Shown here: positions 40,220 to 48,510 of the stretch, piece after piece
Numbering within the stretch: the first letter of the stretch is position 1
Layout of the letters: every line of letters starts with the position of its first letter
Assembly: GCA_965233625.1 (NCBI GenBank)
Contig: OZ247499.1
Coordinates: 6,138,001 to 6,202,000, forward strand
DNA: 64,000 bases
Source: G965233625 sp965233625
GTDB taxonomy: Bacteria > Planctomycetota > Planctomycetia > Pirellulales > Pirellulaceae
Direction of reading: 5' to 3'
The notes under the pieces: generated by a model
Databases searched by the model: none
What the model was told of the DNA's origin: nothing
Seen by the model: only the letters and a program-made list of their open reading frames with translations
Program-made: the position numbers and the translations under genes

Positions 40220-42292
40220 ATGAAGCCTCTGTTCACACAAATCATCGCCTATCTTGTCGTTGCCGGTTGTTCGTTCACGTCGATTTTTGCGAGCGCCGCC
40301 GGCGCAGAATTCGAGGCGGACATCGTCATCCTTTCTGGCAGCGAAGCGGGATTTACCGCTGCCATTCAGGCGGCGCGGATGAAGAAGACTGTCGTGCTGA
40401 TCGAACCGACGGGACATCCAGGCGGGATGGCGGCTGAGGGCATTTCGGGGGATATCAAGCATGGCAATCAAGTCGTGGTGACCGGAATCGCCCGCGAGTT
40501 TTATCGCCGGACGGCGAAGCACTACGGACGCCCGGACCCATTTTCGCGATCGCGGTGGGTTCCCAGTTACGAACCACACGTCGCGGAAGGCATCGCGAAG
40601 AAGATGCTGAGCGAATATTCCAGTCGAATCACTATCCTGTCCGGTCAGCGGATTCGTGAGGGGGACGAAGGAATTGAGAAGACGGGTTCACGTGTGAAGG
40701 CGGTCATTCTTCAAGACGGGACACGCATCGCAGGCCGCGTTTTTATTGACGCGTCGATTGAAGGTCATCTACTGCATTTCGCGGGCGTCAGCACGGTTAC
40801 CGGACGTGAAAGCAACTCGACCTATAACGAGACGCTCAACGGCATTCAAGCTGAAAGCCACCACCGCAACTTTCGCGTGCGTGTCGATCCGTGGATCAAA
40901 CCTGGCGAGCCGGCCAGTGGCTTGATTGCGACAGTCCAGTCTGGTGGCGTTGGCAAGCCGGGTTCGGCTGATCCGCACGTGATGGGATTCTGTTTCCGGA
41001 TGTGCCTCACCCGTGATCCAGAGAACATCGTCAAAATCAAAAAGCCAGCAGGCTACGATCCGGCGACGTACGAGATCTATCGACGGTACTTTGACGCCGG
41101 CGGCACGTTGTTCGCTCCCAGTGGCCGGCTGCCAGGCGGCAAGACCGACTTGGGAAGCTGGCACGATCTGTCGGCTAATCTTTACGGCGAAAACGTGAGT
41201 TACCCCGCCGGCACTTACGCCGAGCAGGATCGGGTCGTTGCCTATCACCGCAATTTCACTCGCGGTTTGATCTGGTTCCTGCAAAACGATCCGTCCGTGC
41301 CGGAGCGCACACGAGCGAGCTGGAAAGGATGGGGGCTCTGCCGCAACGAGTTTACCGGCAACGACCACTGGCCGCGCCGTCTGTACATCCGCAGCGCGCG
41401 CCGGATGAAGTCAGACTTCGTACACACCGAACATCATACGCGATGGCCGAATCCTAAACGCGTTAATGATCCCGTGGCGATGGCCTGGTGGCCGCCGGAT
41501 ATGCACCACGCGCGTCGCATCGTCCGGAATGGCGCCGTCTACAACGAAGGTTTCGTCTATGGTGACGGCGGTTGGTCACCGTTCGGTATCAGTTACCGGT
41601 CGCTTGTGCCGCGGCGCGGAGAAGCGACAAACGTCATCACGCCCACCTGTCCGAGTTCAAGCTATGTGGCCTACGGCGCGATTCGGATCCTGTGCACGTT
41701 CATGATGCTCGGTCAGGCGTCTGGCGCAGCGGCAGCGATGGCAGTCGAGAACGATATCGACATTCAGGACGTTCCGTATACTGTGTTGCGAAAGCGTTTA
41801 CTGGCGGATGGACTCGCCCTGGAGATTCCTGACGGGGCCAGTTGGGATGGGCGGCGTCGTATTTCCTACGCGGGAGAATCGAAACCCGGTAGCAACCAAC
41901 CAGGCGCCCAGCAGCTTGTAGTCGGCGCGACGCGCTGCGCGAACCAGTTTCCAATTACCGCGCTTCCCGCCATGCTCAAGTCACGAAAAGCACAACTTTG
42001 GACTGTACCGCGAGGCGTTTCAAAACAACCTGGAGCGGCATGGAAACTGAAATTGAAAAAACCGGCGACCGCGTACTTGCTCGTCATGAATCGCGGCGAC
42101 TTTCAACCGAAAGACTGGGAGCTGGTCGAAAACGCAGTTGTTGTCTGGGAAACTCCTGAAGGCAAAAAGTTTGAAGATCGCGTCTTCTCCCGGCAGGTCA
42201 AAGCGGGCGAACTGATAATCCCACCGCATACCGGACATGATGGCAACGGTTGGCATGGAATTCCGAACGCGGTCGTCATTGTTAACGAATAA
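40220..42292 (+). CDS. Exported FAD-dependent oxidoreductase
   Basis: A 690-residue exported flavoprotein of the FAD_oxidored group. The signal peptide (IIAYLVVAGCSFTSIFASAA) is followed by the dinucleotide-binding start ADIVILSGSEAGFTAAIQAA, in which the usual GxGxxG is altered to SGSEAG. GHPGGMAAEG then follows, and GRVFIDASIEGHLLHFAGV later. These match the family that planctomycetes encode in many copies next to sugar or sulfated-polymer enzymes. ATG 40220 was chosen for a clean signal; ATG 40181 is possible. The neighbour 76 bases downstream is a hydrolase/sialidase fusion, suggesting a catabolic pair. Confidence 0.8.
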   Translation: MKPLFTQIIAYLVVAGCSFTSIFASAAGAEFEADIVILSGSEAGFTAAIQAARMKKTVVLIEPTGHPGGMAAEGISGDIKHGNQVVVTGIAREFYRRTAKHYGRPDPFSRSRWVPSYEPHVAEGIAKKMLSEYSSRITILSGQRIREGDEGIEKTGSRVKAVILQDGTRIAGRVFIDASIEGHLLHFAGVSTVTGRESNSTYNETLNGIQAESHHRNFRVRVDPWIKPGEPASGLIATVQSGGVGKPGSADPHVMGFCFRMCLTRDPENIVKIKKPAGYDPATYEIYRRYFDAGGTLFAPSGRLPGGKTDLGSWHDLSANLYGENVSYPAGTYAEQDRVVAYHRNFTRGLIWFLQNDPSVPERTRASWKGWGLCRNEFTGNDHWPRRLYIRSARRMKSDFVHTEHHTRWPNPKRVNDPVAMAWWPPDMHHARRIVRNGAVYNEGFVYGDGGWSPFGISYRSLVPRRGEATNVITPTCPSSSYVAYGAIRILCTFMMLGQASGAAAAMAVENDIDIQDVPYTVLRKRLLADGLALEIPDGASWDGRRRISYAGESKPGSNQPGAQQLVVGATRCANQFPITALPAMLKSRKAQLWTVPRGVSKQPGAAWKLKLKKPATAYLLVMNRGDFQPKDWELVENAVVVWETPEGKKFEDRVFSRQVKAGELIIPPHTGHDGNGWHGIPNAVVIVNE

Positions 42293-42368
42293 CGTAGCTT
42301 AGTAACCTGTGGCTCCTTCCGCGAAACCTCGTGTGCAGAGTCGCAGGACTACAGAAAAGAGGCGCTAT

Positions 42369-44573
42369 ATGCGTTCTGGAATCTCAAGCAGCAGTTTTGT
42401 TCTTACCCTCGCTTTCGCCTGGGCCATCACTACGAATAGCCTGACGGCAGCCGACGAGTCGCGAACTGCACTTCCACGGGCGACTCCGGAATCGCAGGGC
42501 GTTTCGTCGGCGGCCATTCGCGCGTTTGTTGAAGCGGCGGATGCAAACGTCGACTCAATGCACAGTTTCATGCTGGTGCGGCATGGGCATGTCATAGCCG
42601 AAGGCTGGTGGAGCCCCCACTCGGCAGACAAACCGCACATCCTGTGGTCGCTGAGCAAAAGTTTTACATCGACCGCTGTCGGATTGGCCGTCGCCGAGGG
42701 CAAACTGAACATCGACGATAAAGTGATCAGCTTTTTTCCTGAACAGGCTCCCGCCAAGCCATCAGAGAATCTCAAGGCAATGCGTGTCCGCGATCTGTTG
42801 ACTATGTCTACTGGACACGCCAAGGAGCCGTGGTGGTCAGGCGATGACGTCTGGTCGCGGCGGTTTCTCGCGCAGCCAGTGCCCAACAAGCCAGGGTCAA
42901 CGTTTCTCTACAACACGCCAGGCACGTACATGCAATCGGCCATCGTCCAGCAGGTCACCGGCGAGACCGTGGTCGACTATCTGACGCCCCGTTTGTTTAA
43001 GCCGCTGGGCATCAAGAAGCCAACCTGGGACGCGAGCCCGCAGGGAATTTCGACAGGCGGCTACGGGTTGTATCTTCGCACCGAAGACATCGCAAAGTTT
43101 GGCCAGCTCTATCTGCAAAAAGGGAAGTGGAACGGAAAGCAGCTTATTCCTGCAGAGTGGATCGCGCAAGCGACGAGCAAACAAGTTGAGAACGCCGCAG
43201 CGCGCCACGCCCGCAATCCTGACTGGGCGCAAGGGTACGGGTTTCAGTTCTGGCAATGCCGGCACGGGGCGTATCGAGGCGATGGCAAGGACGGCCAGTT
43301 CTGCATTGTGTTGCCCAAGCAAGACGCTGTGATCGCCATCACCGCCAAAACGCGCAACATGCAACAGCAACTCGATCTGGTCTGGAAGCATTTGCTGCCC
43401 GCGTTTCACAAAGAGCCCTTGCAGGAAAACGCTGACGAAGCAGGCAAACTCCAGGTCACGCTGTCTAACTTGAAACTGCCCGAACCGTTTCTGCAAACAC
43501 CCGCTTACGCCGGTCCTCCGAAGTCGCCCGGTCACGCGACGACAAACCGCGCGTTCCAAGGCATCCCGAGCATGGCGGTTTCGCCCGGCGGTCGCCTCTG
43601 GGCGAACTGGTACGCCGGCGTCACACCGGGCGAAGATCATAACAATTACGTTGTGGTATCGACCAGCGGCGACGATGGAAAAACCTGGCGTGAAGTGCTG
43701 GTCGTCGATCCCGATGGCCCTGGCCCGTTGCGGGCGTTCGATCCAGAACTGTGGGTCGCCCCCACGGGCCGGTTGTTTGTGTTCTGGGCTCAGTCAACAG
43801 GCCACAACGGAACGGTTGCAGGCGTCTGGTCGATGCACACGGACAACCCCGACGACGAACGACCACAGTGGAGTCAGCCCAGGCGGCTCACCGACGGCAT
43901 CATGATGTGTAAACCCGTGGTGCTCAGCACGGGCGAGTGGGTCCTGCCAGCATCCACCTGGCGGGCAACCGATTCCAGCGCCCGCATGATCGTGTCCTCG
44001 ACACTCGGCCGGACCTGGTCGCTGCGCGGAGCGTGCAACGTACCGGAGGAAGCACGCGCGTATGACGAACACATGATCACCGAGCGCAAGGACGGATCAC
44101 TCTGGTTGATGGCCCGCACCAAGTACGGCATCGGCGAAAGCGTCTCGACAGATCGCGGAAAAACCTGGCCGGACCTGAAGCCGTCGTCAATCGCGCATCC
44201 CAGCGCCCGCTTCTTCGTCCGCCGGCTGAATTCAGGAAATCTCCTGCTGGTCAAACACGGCGCAATCAACCATCGCACCGGCCGCTCTCAGCTGAAAGCG
44301 TTTGTGTCGAAGGACGATGGAAAGAGCTGGACGGGCGGTCTGTTGCTCGACGAACGTGACGGCGTGTCTTACCCGGACGGTCAACAAACGAAAGAAGGAA
44401 CGATCCGTGTGATCTACGACTTCAGCCGTCGGGGATCACGTCATATTCTGATGGCGGCGTTCCGCGAAGAAGACGTCATTGCTGGCAAGCCCGTGAGCGG
44501 CAAAGTGCGTTTGCGCCAACTTGTCAGCGACGCTTCCGGCGATCGCGAATCAGCCGCGGTGGACAAGCAGTAG
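42369..44573 (+). CDS. Exported fusion: beta-lactamase-like serine hydrolase + sialidase
   Basis: A 734-residue exported two-domain protein. Residues 30-370 are a class C beta-lactamase/penicillin-binding-type serine hydrolase: catalytic SLSKSFTSTA (SxxK), YNTPGTYMQSA (YxN-like) and a later HGAYRGDGKDGQ in place of KTG. Residues 395-715 are a sialidase/BNR beta-propeller with Asp-box-like repeats: STSGDDGKTWREVL, SSTLGRTWSLRG, STDRGKTWPDLK and SKDDGKSWTGGL. Each domain normally occurs alone. The first may be an esterase for acyl groups, the second a glycan-cleaving propeller; both roles are inferred. Start ATG 42369 follows AGAGG; the signal peptide is VLTLAFAWAITTNSLTA. Confidence 0.82.
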   Translation: MRSGISSSSFVLTLAFAWAITTNSLTAADESRTALPRATPESQGVSSAAIRAFVEAADANVDSMHSFMLVRHGHVIAEGWWSPHSADKPHILWSLSKSFTSTAVGLAVAEGKLNIDDKVISFFPEQAPAKPSENLKAMRVRDLLTMSTGHAKEPWWSGDDVWSRRFLAQPVPNKPGSTFLYNTPGTYMQSAIVQQVTGETVVDYLTPRLFKPLGIKKPTWDASPQGISTGGYGLYLRTEDIAKFGQLYLQKGKWNGKQLIPAEWIAQATSKQVENAAARHARNPDWAQGYGFQFWQCRHGAYRGDGKDGQFCIVLPKQDAVIAITAKTRNMQQQLDLVWKHLLPAFHKEPLQENADEAGKLQVTLSNLKLPEPFLQTPAYAGPPKSPGHATTNRAFQGIPSMAVSPGGRLWANWYAGVTPGEDHNNYVVVSTSGDDGKTWREVLVVDPDGPGPLRAFDPELWVAPTGRLFVFWAQSTGHNGTVAGVWSMHTDNPDDERPQWSQPRRLTDGIMMCKPVVLSTGEWVLPASTWRATDSSARMIVSSTLGRTWSLRGACNVPEEARAYDEHMITERKDGSLWLMARTKYGIGESVSTDRGKTWPDLKPSSIAHPSARFFVRRLNSGNLLLVKHGAINHRTGRSQLKAFVSKDDGKSWTGGLLLDERDGVSYPDGQQTKEGTIRVIYDFSRRGSRHILMAAFREEDVIAGKPVSGKVRLRQLVSDASGDRESAAVDKQ

Positions 44574-44702
44574 TCCCGCCACTTCGCCCGCTGTGTTCAT
44601 CCTATTCGTTCTTCTGTCCAACGAACAGATTCGCTGAACTACGACATCCAATATATTCAATTCGTAAAGGGCTTCCGTTGCCCTACGATCCAGGAGTGCT
44701 GC

Positions 44703-44990
44703 CTATTCAGCAAATTTATCTTCCGCAGCCAGGACGATGACCAATTGTTGCCGCGCTGATATCGCACCGCCGAAGTTGCCGTTGTTGCTAAGCGCCCGCA
44801 CCAGATTGCTATGCGCGACTCCATCGTCAGGATTTTGTGCAACTGCGGCCCGGGCTAAAACTTCTTTGTGGGTTGTCGAATTTTTAACTGGTGCAGCATC
44901 TCGTTCTTCGTCCACACCGGCAATAGCGGCCACGGCGATGAATATCAGGAACAAAGTGCTCAGTATCAACGGCAGCAAAGTATCGTTCAT
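44703..44990 (-). CDS. Small membrane-anchored TPR-like protein
   Basis: A 95-residue protein with ATG preceded by a strong AAGGAGAATAAA. The N-terminal span LPLILSTLFLIFIAVAAIAG is followed by a soluble part. Its second half (AVAQNPDDGVAHSNLVRALS, then NNGNFGGAISARQQL) has the look of one and a half TPR units. No partner gene is adjacent; function unknown. Confidence 0.6.
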   Translation of the reverse strand: MNDTLLPLILSTLFLIFIAVAAIAGVDEERDAAPVKNSTTHKEVLARAAVAQNPDDGVAHSNLVRALSNNGNFGGAISARQQLVIVLAAEDKFAE

Positions 44991-45351
44991 TTTATTCTCC
45001 TTAGAATGGTGTTATTCGCACTGTTGAAGTGATTCCCTACGGTGCATCCGTGACGCTTTCTTTGCGGCATGACCGCGATCGTCTTCACAAGACATATCGG
45101 GAACAGCAACGAATACGGACAGAGTGTCCGGGAATTCACCGCGTTGCTTGTTGGAATGCGGCGGCGACAACTAGTACGCCCACTTCACTGGTCCGCCGCA
45201 AACGCGCGGCAGCCCTGTATTGGGCTGCATTCACCCTCAGTGGAGACTGGCGTTGAGATCACGGGGTAACGCGAATTCGCTAGCCGCTTGTCAATCAACA
45301 CAAGCGGCTTTCTTTATTTTGCTGGTTGGAGGCCAGCAGGGTGCGTGAATG
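44991..45351. other. Intergenic region ending in a plus-strand terminator
   Basis: No annotated gene explains the plus-strand terminator at 45283-45320. Weak frames exist at 45029-45256 (GTG start) and 45069-45269 (ATG start) without good ribosome sites. A small RNA or a decayed gene is possible. Confidence 0.35.
45283..45320 (+). terminator. Orphan rho-independent terminator
   Basis: GCCGCTTGT and ACAAGCGGC form a perfect 9-bp stem with an 8-base loop, followed by TTTCTTTATTTT. It faces the plus strand, whereas both neighbouring genes lie on the minus strand. Confidence 0.75.
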
Positions 45352-46200
45352 TTAGAGCACGCGCATCATGAGTTCTGCGAACCGGTGTTTGAAACCGGCG
45401 AGGGGGCGTTGCCAGGGTGGAATGGTGCGGCTGGGTATCCAGCTTGGCCGGTAGTACCGCCGCTTTTTCGCGCTGCTGAAACCGGGGCGCCAGTATTTGC
45501 AGCCGGCGAAGAAATAGTGCGAGACCTGCGAGTGCCGGCTGGCGGCGGGATCGGTCTGCGTTGCGCCGCCGTGCAGTAGATTGGCGGCCCAGATAATCGC
45601 CTGGCCCTTCTTAATCGTCCCGTAAGCTGGTTCGAAGCCGTGCTCCTCGATCAGCGATTCGATGTAGGTTTCGTAGCTGGCGTAATTTTTGTAGCTTGGC
45701 GCCAGGCCGATGTCTTCGAAGTTCATTTCGGGCAGACGGTGGCTACCCGGATAGAAAACGAGCGGCCCCTGCGTAGGACCGATATCTTCGAGCGCCACCC
45801 AGACGCCGCACATCAGGCCAAATGGCTCGCTGTTGAAGTGGATAGAGTCCGCATGCGGTTTCTGCTGCGTGCCACGCGGGAAAGTAAGCGTCTGGAGCCC
45901 AAGAGGCTGACGGTCGTATAACGCTTCAAGCATCTGCAGCACGGCGGGAAAGGTAGCAATCCGCCGGGCGGGCTCGCTTAGCAGCCAGGCGTCTTGAATG
46001 CGGTTCTCCTGTGCGAACCAGAGATTGCTGGCGAACTGCCGCCAACGGGGCGCCTTCCAGAGCGGCGCGAGGTCTTCAATGGCCGCATCGAGCACTTCAG
46101 CAGGAATACCCGTATCAACAATCAGGTACCCATGTTCCTGATAGTGATTGCGTTGCTCATCGCTGATTACTTCGTCGGCGTTGTGTCGCGAACTCGACAT
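45352..46200 (-). CDS. Phytanoyl-CoA dioxygenase (PhyH) family protein
   Basis: A 282-residue iron/2-oxoglutarate-dependent oxygenase. The metal motif is visible as HADSIHF (H-x-D, within QQKPHADSIHFN) and the distal His in ANLLHGGATQT; an arginine-bearing SRHSQVSHYFF segment follows for 2-oxoglutarate. Members hydroxylate lipids or small natural products; the substrate is unknown. The C-terminal 50 residues are basic and aromatic-rich. ATG 46200 is divergent from the merR gene, 131 bases apart, so the intergenic metal-responsive promoter could also affect it, though no evidence shows this. Confidence 0.83.
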   Translation of the reverse strand: MSSSRHNADEVISDEQRNHYQEHGYLIVDTGIPAEVLDAAIEDLAPLWKAPRWRQFASNLWFAQENRIQDAWLLSEPARRIATFPAVLQMLEALYDRQPLGLQTLTFPRGTQQKPHADSIHFNSEPFGLMCGVWVALEDIGPTQGPLVFYPGSHRLPEMNFEDIGLAPSYKNYASYETYIESLIEEHGFEPAYGTIKKGQAIIWAANLLHGGATQTDPAASRHSQVSHYFFAGCKYWRPGFSSAKKRRYYRPSWIPSRTIPPWQRPLAGFKHRFAELMMRVL

Positions 46201-46293
46201 CGTGTTGCTGCTAAGGGTTTGTGTCGTAACAGAGCGCCAGAAGCGGCTGGAGAATCTTTTTTGGATATTTTCCCGCGTGGACCATCAATCGCC

Positions 46294-46325
46294 TTGACTC
46301 CGTACCGCAGTACGGAGTGTAGAAT
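46294..46325 (+). promoter_or_regulatory. MerR-type promoter and operator
   Basis: The -35 TTGACT (46294-46299) and -10 TAGAAT (46320-46325) are separated by 20 bases, the long spacer typical of MerR-controlled promoters. Within it lies the perfect 9-bp dyad ACTCCGTAC-CGCA-GTACGGAGT (46297-46318). Transcription should start close to the merR ATG at 46332. Confidence 0.85.
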
Positions 46326-46331
46326 ACGGGT

Positions 46332-46790
46332 ATGGAAAGCACAGAAACCACACAGATGACGATTGGGGCCTTAGCCAAGGCCGCCGAAGTTGGCGTTGAG
46401 ACGGTTCGTTTTTACCAGCGCAAAGGAATTCTGGAAACGCCTGAAGCTGTTAGCGGCTACCGGACGTACTCCAGTTCCCATGTGCGGATTATCAAGTTCG
46501 CCAAGAAAGTGCAGCAACTCGGCTTCACGCTCAGCGACGCTCAGGACTTCCTGGGGCTTACGGGATGTTCGCCAGAGACGCAGCCTCTTCTAGCAGAGAT
46601 CTGCGACAGGAAGATCCGCGAAATCGAGAAGAAAAAAGCGGACCTCAACCGCATGCTGGAAATGCTCCAGCAGTTTCACCGTACGTGTGGTAACGAAGCG
46701 ATGAATGATTCCCATTGCAGCCTTCTGGATTGTTTTGAAAACAATTGGGATTGCTGCGAAAACTCTGAGAAAGGAGAAAGTAATGAATGA
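46332..46790 (+). CDS. merR: MerR-family metal-responsive regulator
   Basis: A 152-residue MerR-family activator. The winged helix (MTIGALAKAAEVGVETVRFY, QRKGIL) and dimer helix (ADLNRMLEMLQQF) are typical. Candidate metal ligands are C79 (LTGCSPE), C119 (HRTCGNE) and C129 (SHCSLLDC), placed like C82, C117 and C126 of mercury-sensing MerR, plus C91, C134, C141 and C142. So it may sense Hg(II) or another soft metal. It autoregulates through the dyad promoter just upstream. From ATG 46332 the transcript would be almost leaderless; ATG 46356 (MTIGAL) is an alternative. Its last codons overlap the metallothionein-like gene. Confidence 0.87.
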   Translation: MESTETTQMTIGALAKAAEVGVETVRFYQRKGILETPEAVSGYRTYSSSHVRIIKFAKKVQQLGFTLSDAQDFLGLTGCSPETQPLLAEICDRKIREIEKKKADLNRMLEMLQQFHRTCGNEAMNDSHCSLLDCFENNWDCCENSEKGESNE

Positions 46791-46932
46791 TACTTGTCCA
46801 TGCTGCGAACGTGGTAAATGTGCATGCGAGGCAAAAAAGTGCGACTGCTGCTGCGGTACTGAGAAGTGCCGTTGTGATTCGTCGTGCGTGTGCGGCGACT
46901 GCTGCAGTGGTTGCTGCAGCAAAGACGCATAA
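46783..46932 (+). CDS. Metallothionein-like cysteine-rich peptide
   Basis: A 49-residue peptide with 17 cysteines, in CxC, CC and CCC clusters: it begins MNDTCPCCERGKCACEAKKC, continues DCCCGTEKCRCD and ends GDCCSGCCSKDA. It contains few hydrophobic and no aromatic residues. This is the composition of a metallothionein, which binds soft metal ions in thiolate clusters. A strong AAAGGAG lies before ATG 46783, and the start overlaps the merR stop by eight bases, so the two are translationally coupled. It differs from cyanobacterial SmtA (no His ligands, different order), so the family is uncertain. A 14-bp hairpin follows. Confidence 0.83.
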   Translation: MNDTCPCCERGKCACEAKKCDCCCGTEKCRCDSSCVCGDCCSGCCSKDA

Positions 46933-46957
46933 CGCGTAACTCGCTTCAAGACGCGTG

Positions 46958-46989
46958 GCGGCTGGTTGGCTTTTTAGCCGACTGGCCGC
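46958..46989 (+). terminator. Hairpin between metallothionein-like gene and merC
   Basis: GCGGCTGGTTGGCT pairs with AGCCGACTGGCCGC over 14 positions (three G-U pairs), loop TTTT. No clean U run follows, so it may be a partial terminator or RNA-stabilising element that sets the ratio of the downstream merC message. Confidence 0.5.
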
Positions 46990-47059
46990 TTTCGCAGTTT
47001 ACGCCGCATAGGCCGGCCGTTACCTTTATTGCGTGACACAACAATCATCCAGGTAAGCT

Positions 47060-47665
47060 ATGAAATTTATCCCCGTTAATCTTGACGCTCTCGGTATGTT
47101 TGCCTCGGCATTATGCATGGTTCACTGCCTCGCGTTTCCATTGATTCTGGTGTTGCTGCCGGTGCTGAACCTGTCCGCCAGTCAGCCGGTCAACAAGACC
47201 GGGGCGGTGGTTTCAAGCACCCCTTCAAGCGCTGCCGCGGCGCCGGCCGATGCATGTTCAAAAGAGTGTTGCCATCACTCGACGGCGGAAACCACGGACG
47301 ATCAGCATCTCGCCGCGTGCTGTTCGACCCCTACCGACTTTTGGATTCACGTGATTCTACTAGCAGGCGTGGCGCCGCTAGGAATGGTCGCCTGGGGGGC
47401 CGGGGTTCGTAAACATGGCCGCCTGGGCGTGTTTGCGCTTGGAACCACCGGCGTTCTGCTGCTGGGCGGAGCCCTACTGTTCGGGCACCAGATTCCGGGC
47501 GGATATGGAGAGCCGGTCATGACCGTACTGGGCAGCATCTGTATGGTTTCGGCGCACTTCTGGAACCGCCGGCAGTGTCAATGCTGCCACGCAGCGGACC
47601 CGTGCGACGTGACAGAAATTGGTGTGGCGACACCTGAAGTGCAACCCGTTTCCGTTCAAGGTTGA
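47060..47665 (+). CDS. merC: MerC-domain membrane protein
   Basis: A 201-residue membrane protein of the MerC family, which moves Hg(II) across the inner membrane. The first span holds the CxxxC motif (LGMFASALCMVHCLAFPLIL). Unlike standard MerC, the loop after span 1 is long and rich in Cys/His (ADACSKECCHHSTAETTDDQ, AACC), which could present metal sites to the periplasm. Three further spans follow, and the C-terminal tail NRRQCQCCHAADPC adds more thiols. It lies 127 bases after the metallothionein-like gene on the same strand, with a hairpin between. No merA reductase is present in this window. Confidence 0.8.
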   Translation: MKFIPVNLDALGMFASALCMVHCLAFPLILVLLPVLNLSASQPVNKTGAVVSSTPSSAAAAPADACSKECCHHSTAETTDDQHLAACCSTPTDFWIHVILLAGVAPLGMVAWGAGVRKHGRLGVFALGTTGVLLLGGALLFGHQIPGGYGEPVMTVLGSICMVSAHFWNRRQCQCCHAADPCDVTEIGVATPEVQPVSVQG

Positions 47666-47697
47666 GAATTGCCCGGAACGTCCCGCGCGCATCCGTC

Positions 47698-47757
47698 GCT
47701 TGCTGTTGATAAGCTTCCGTCGTAAGACGCGACACAGCAAGCGGCTTTCTTTTTGAG
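47698..47757 (+). terminator. Terminator after merC
   Basis: GCTTGCTGT pairs with ACAGCAAGC (9 bp, long loop), followed by GGCTTTCTTTTT. The tail CAAGCGGCTTTCTTT is shared with the orphan terminator at 45283. Confidence 0.65.
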
Positions 47758-47992
47758 CGACACGGGTGTTAACGCTGACCACGCGGCAGCAGAAGCATAC
47801 TCTCTCTGCAACCTCCGGTTGTCGCTGCCCACAACGTTCAATTGGCAGCAAACCGTAGCGCTCACGCTAAACTATCTCCAGCGGTTCGAGGGAGACCGGG
47901 CGCCGCATCTATCGGGTGGCTGAAAATCGTATTCGCCCAAGCGTTAACTGCCACTGGTTGACGCTGCGGGAGGCCGATGGTAATTCAATAGC
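47758..47992. other. Intergenic region, nothing recognised
   Basis: Between the merC terminator and trmL no gene, repeat or clear promoter was seen. Confidence 0.3.
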
Positions 47993-48457
47993 GTGCTATA
48001 CGAACCCAGACTACACGTTGTGCTTTACCAGCCAGAGATCCCTCCCAACACGGGCGCCATCGGGCGGACCTGCGTGGCCGTCGGCGCCAAGCTGTGGCTG
48101 GTGCGGCCGCTTGGTTTTCAGGTCGATGCGAAGGCATTGCGTCGCGCCGGCCTGGACTACTGGCAGCATCTGGAATGGGAGGTGGTCGACAGCTACGAAC
48201 ACCTCAACCAGCAGCTACCCGCCACACGTCGCTGGTACTTCACCAAAACCGCCACGGCCAGTTACACCAGCGCGCAGTATCAACACGGCGACGTGTTCGT
48301 CTTTGGCAGCGAAAGCAGCGGCCTGCCGCCGTCGCTCTTAGAGTCCGAAGCCGCCTACGCCCTACGCGTGCCGATGCGCGCCGAAGTGCGCAGCCTGAAC
48401 CTTTCGTGTACGGTGGCCATCGCCGCGTACGAAGCCATCCGTCAACTGGGTGATTAG
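47993..48457 (+). CDS. trmL: tRNA (cytidine/uridine(34)-2'-O)-methyltransferase
   Basis: A 154-residue SPOUT-class enzyme that 2'-O-methylates the wobble base of leucine tRNAs. The trefoil-knot motifs are present: LYQPEIPPNTGAIGRTCVAV at the start, VFGSESSGLPPSLLE and MRAEVRSLNLSCTVAIAAYE at the end. Length equals that of E. coli TrmL. The start is GTG 47993; the family normally opens with a short strand just before the LYQPEIPPNTG segment, which fits. It stands alone; the next gene follows after 53 bases. Confidence 0.92.
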   Translation: MLYEPRLHVVLYQPEIPPNTGAIGRTCVAVGAKLWLVRPLGFQVDAKALRRAGLDYWQHLEWEVVDSYEHLNQQLPATRRWYFTKTATASYTSAQYQHGDVFVFGSESSGLPPSLLESEAAYALRVPMRAEVRSLNLSCTVAIAAYEAIRQLGD

Positions 48458-48510
48458 CAACAGGTCGCCACACACAATTCCTCTCCAATCCGCAGAAAGA
48501 AACTCTCACC

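Noticed and set aside
42897..43640. 247-codon minus-strand frame inside the hydrolase/sialidase gene
   Set aside because: Antiparallel to clear SxxK and Asp-box coding sequence; no features of its own.
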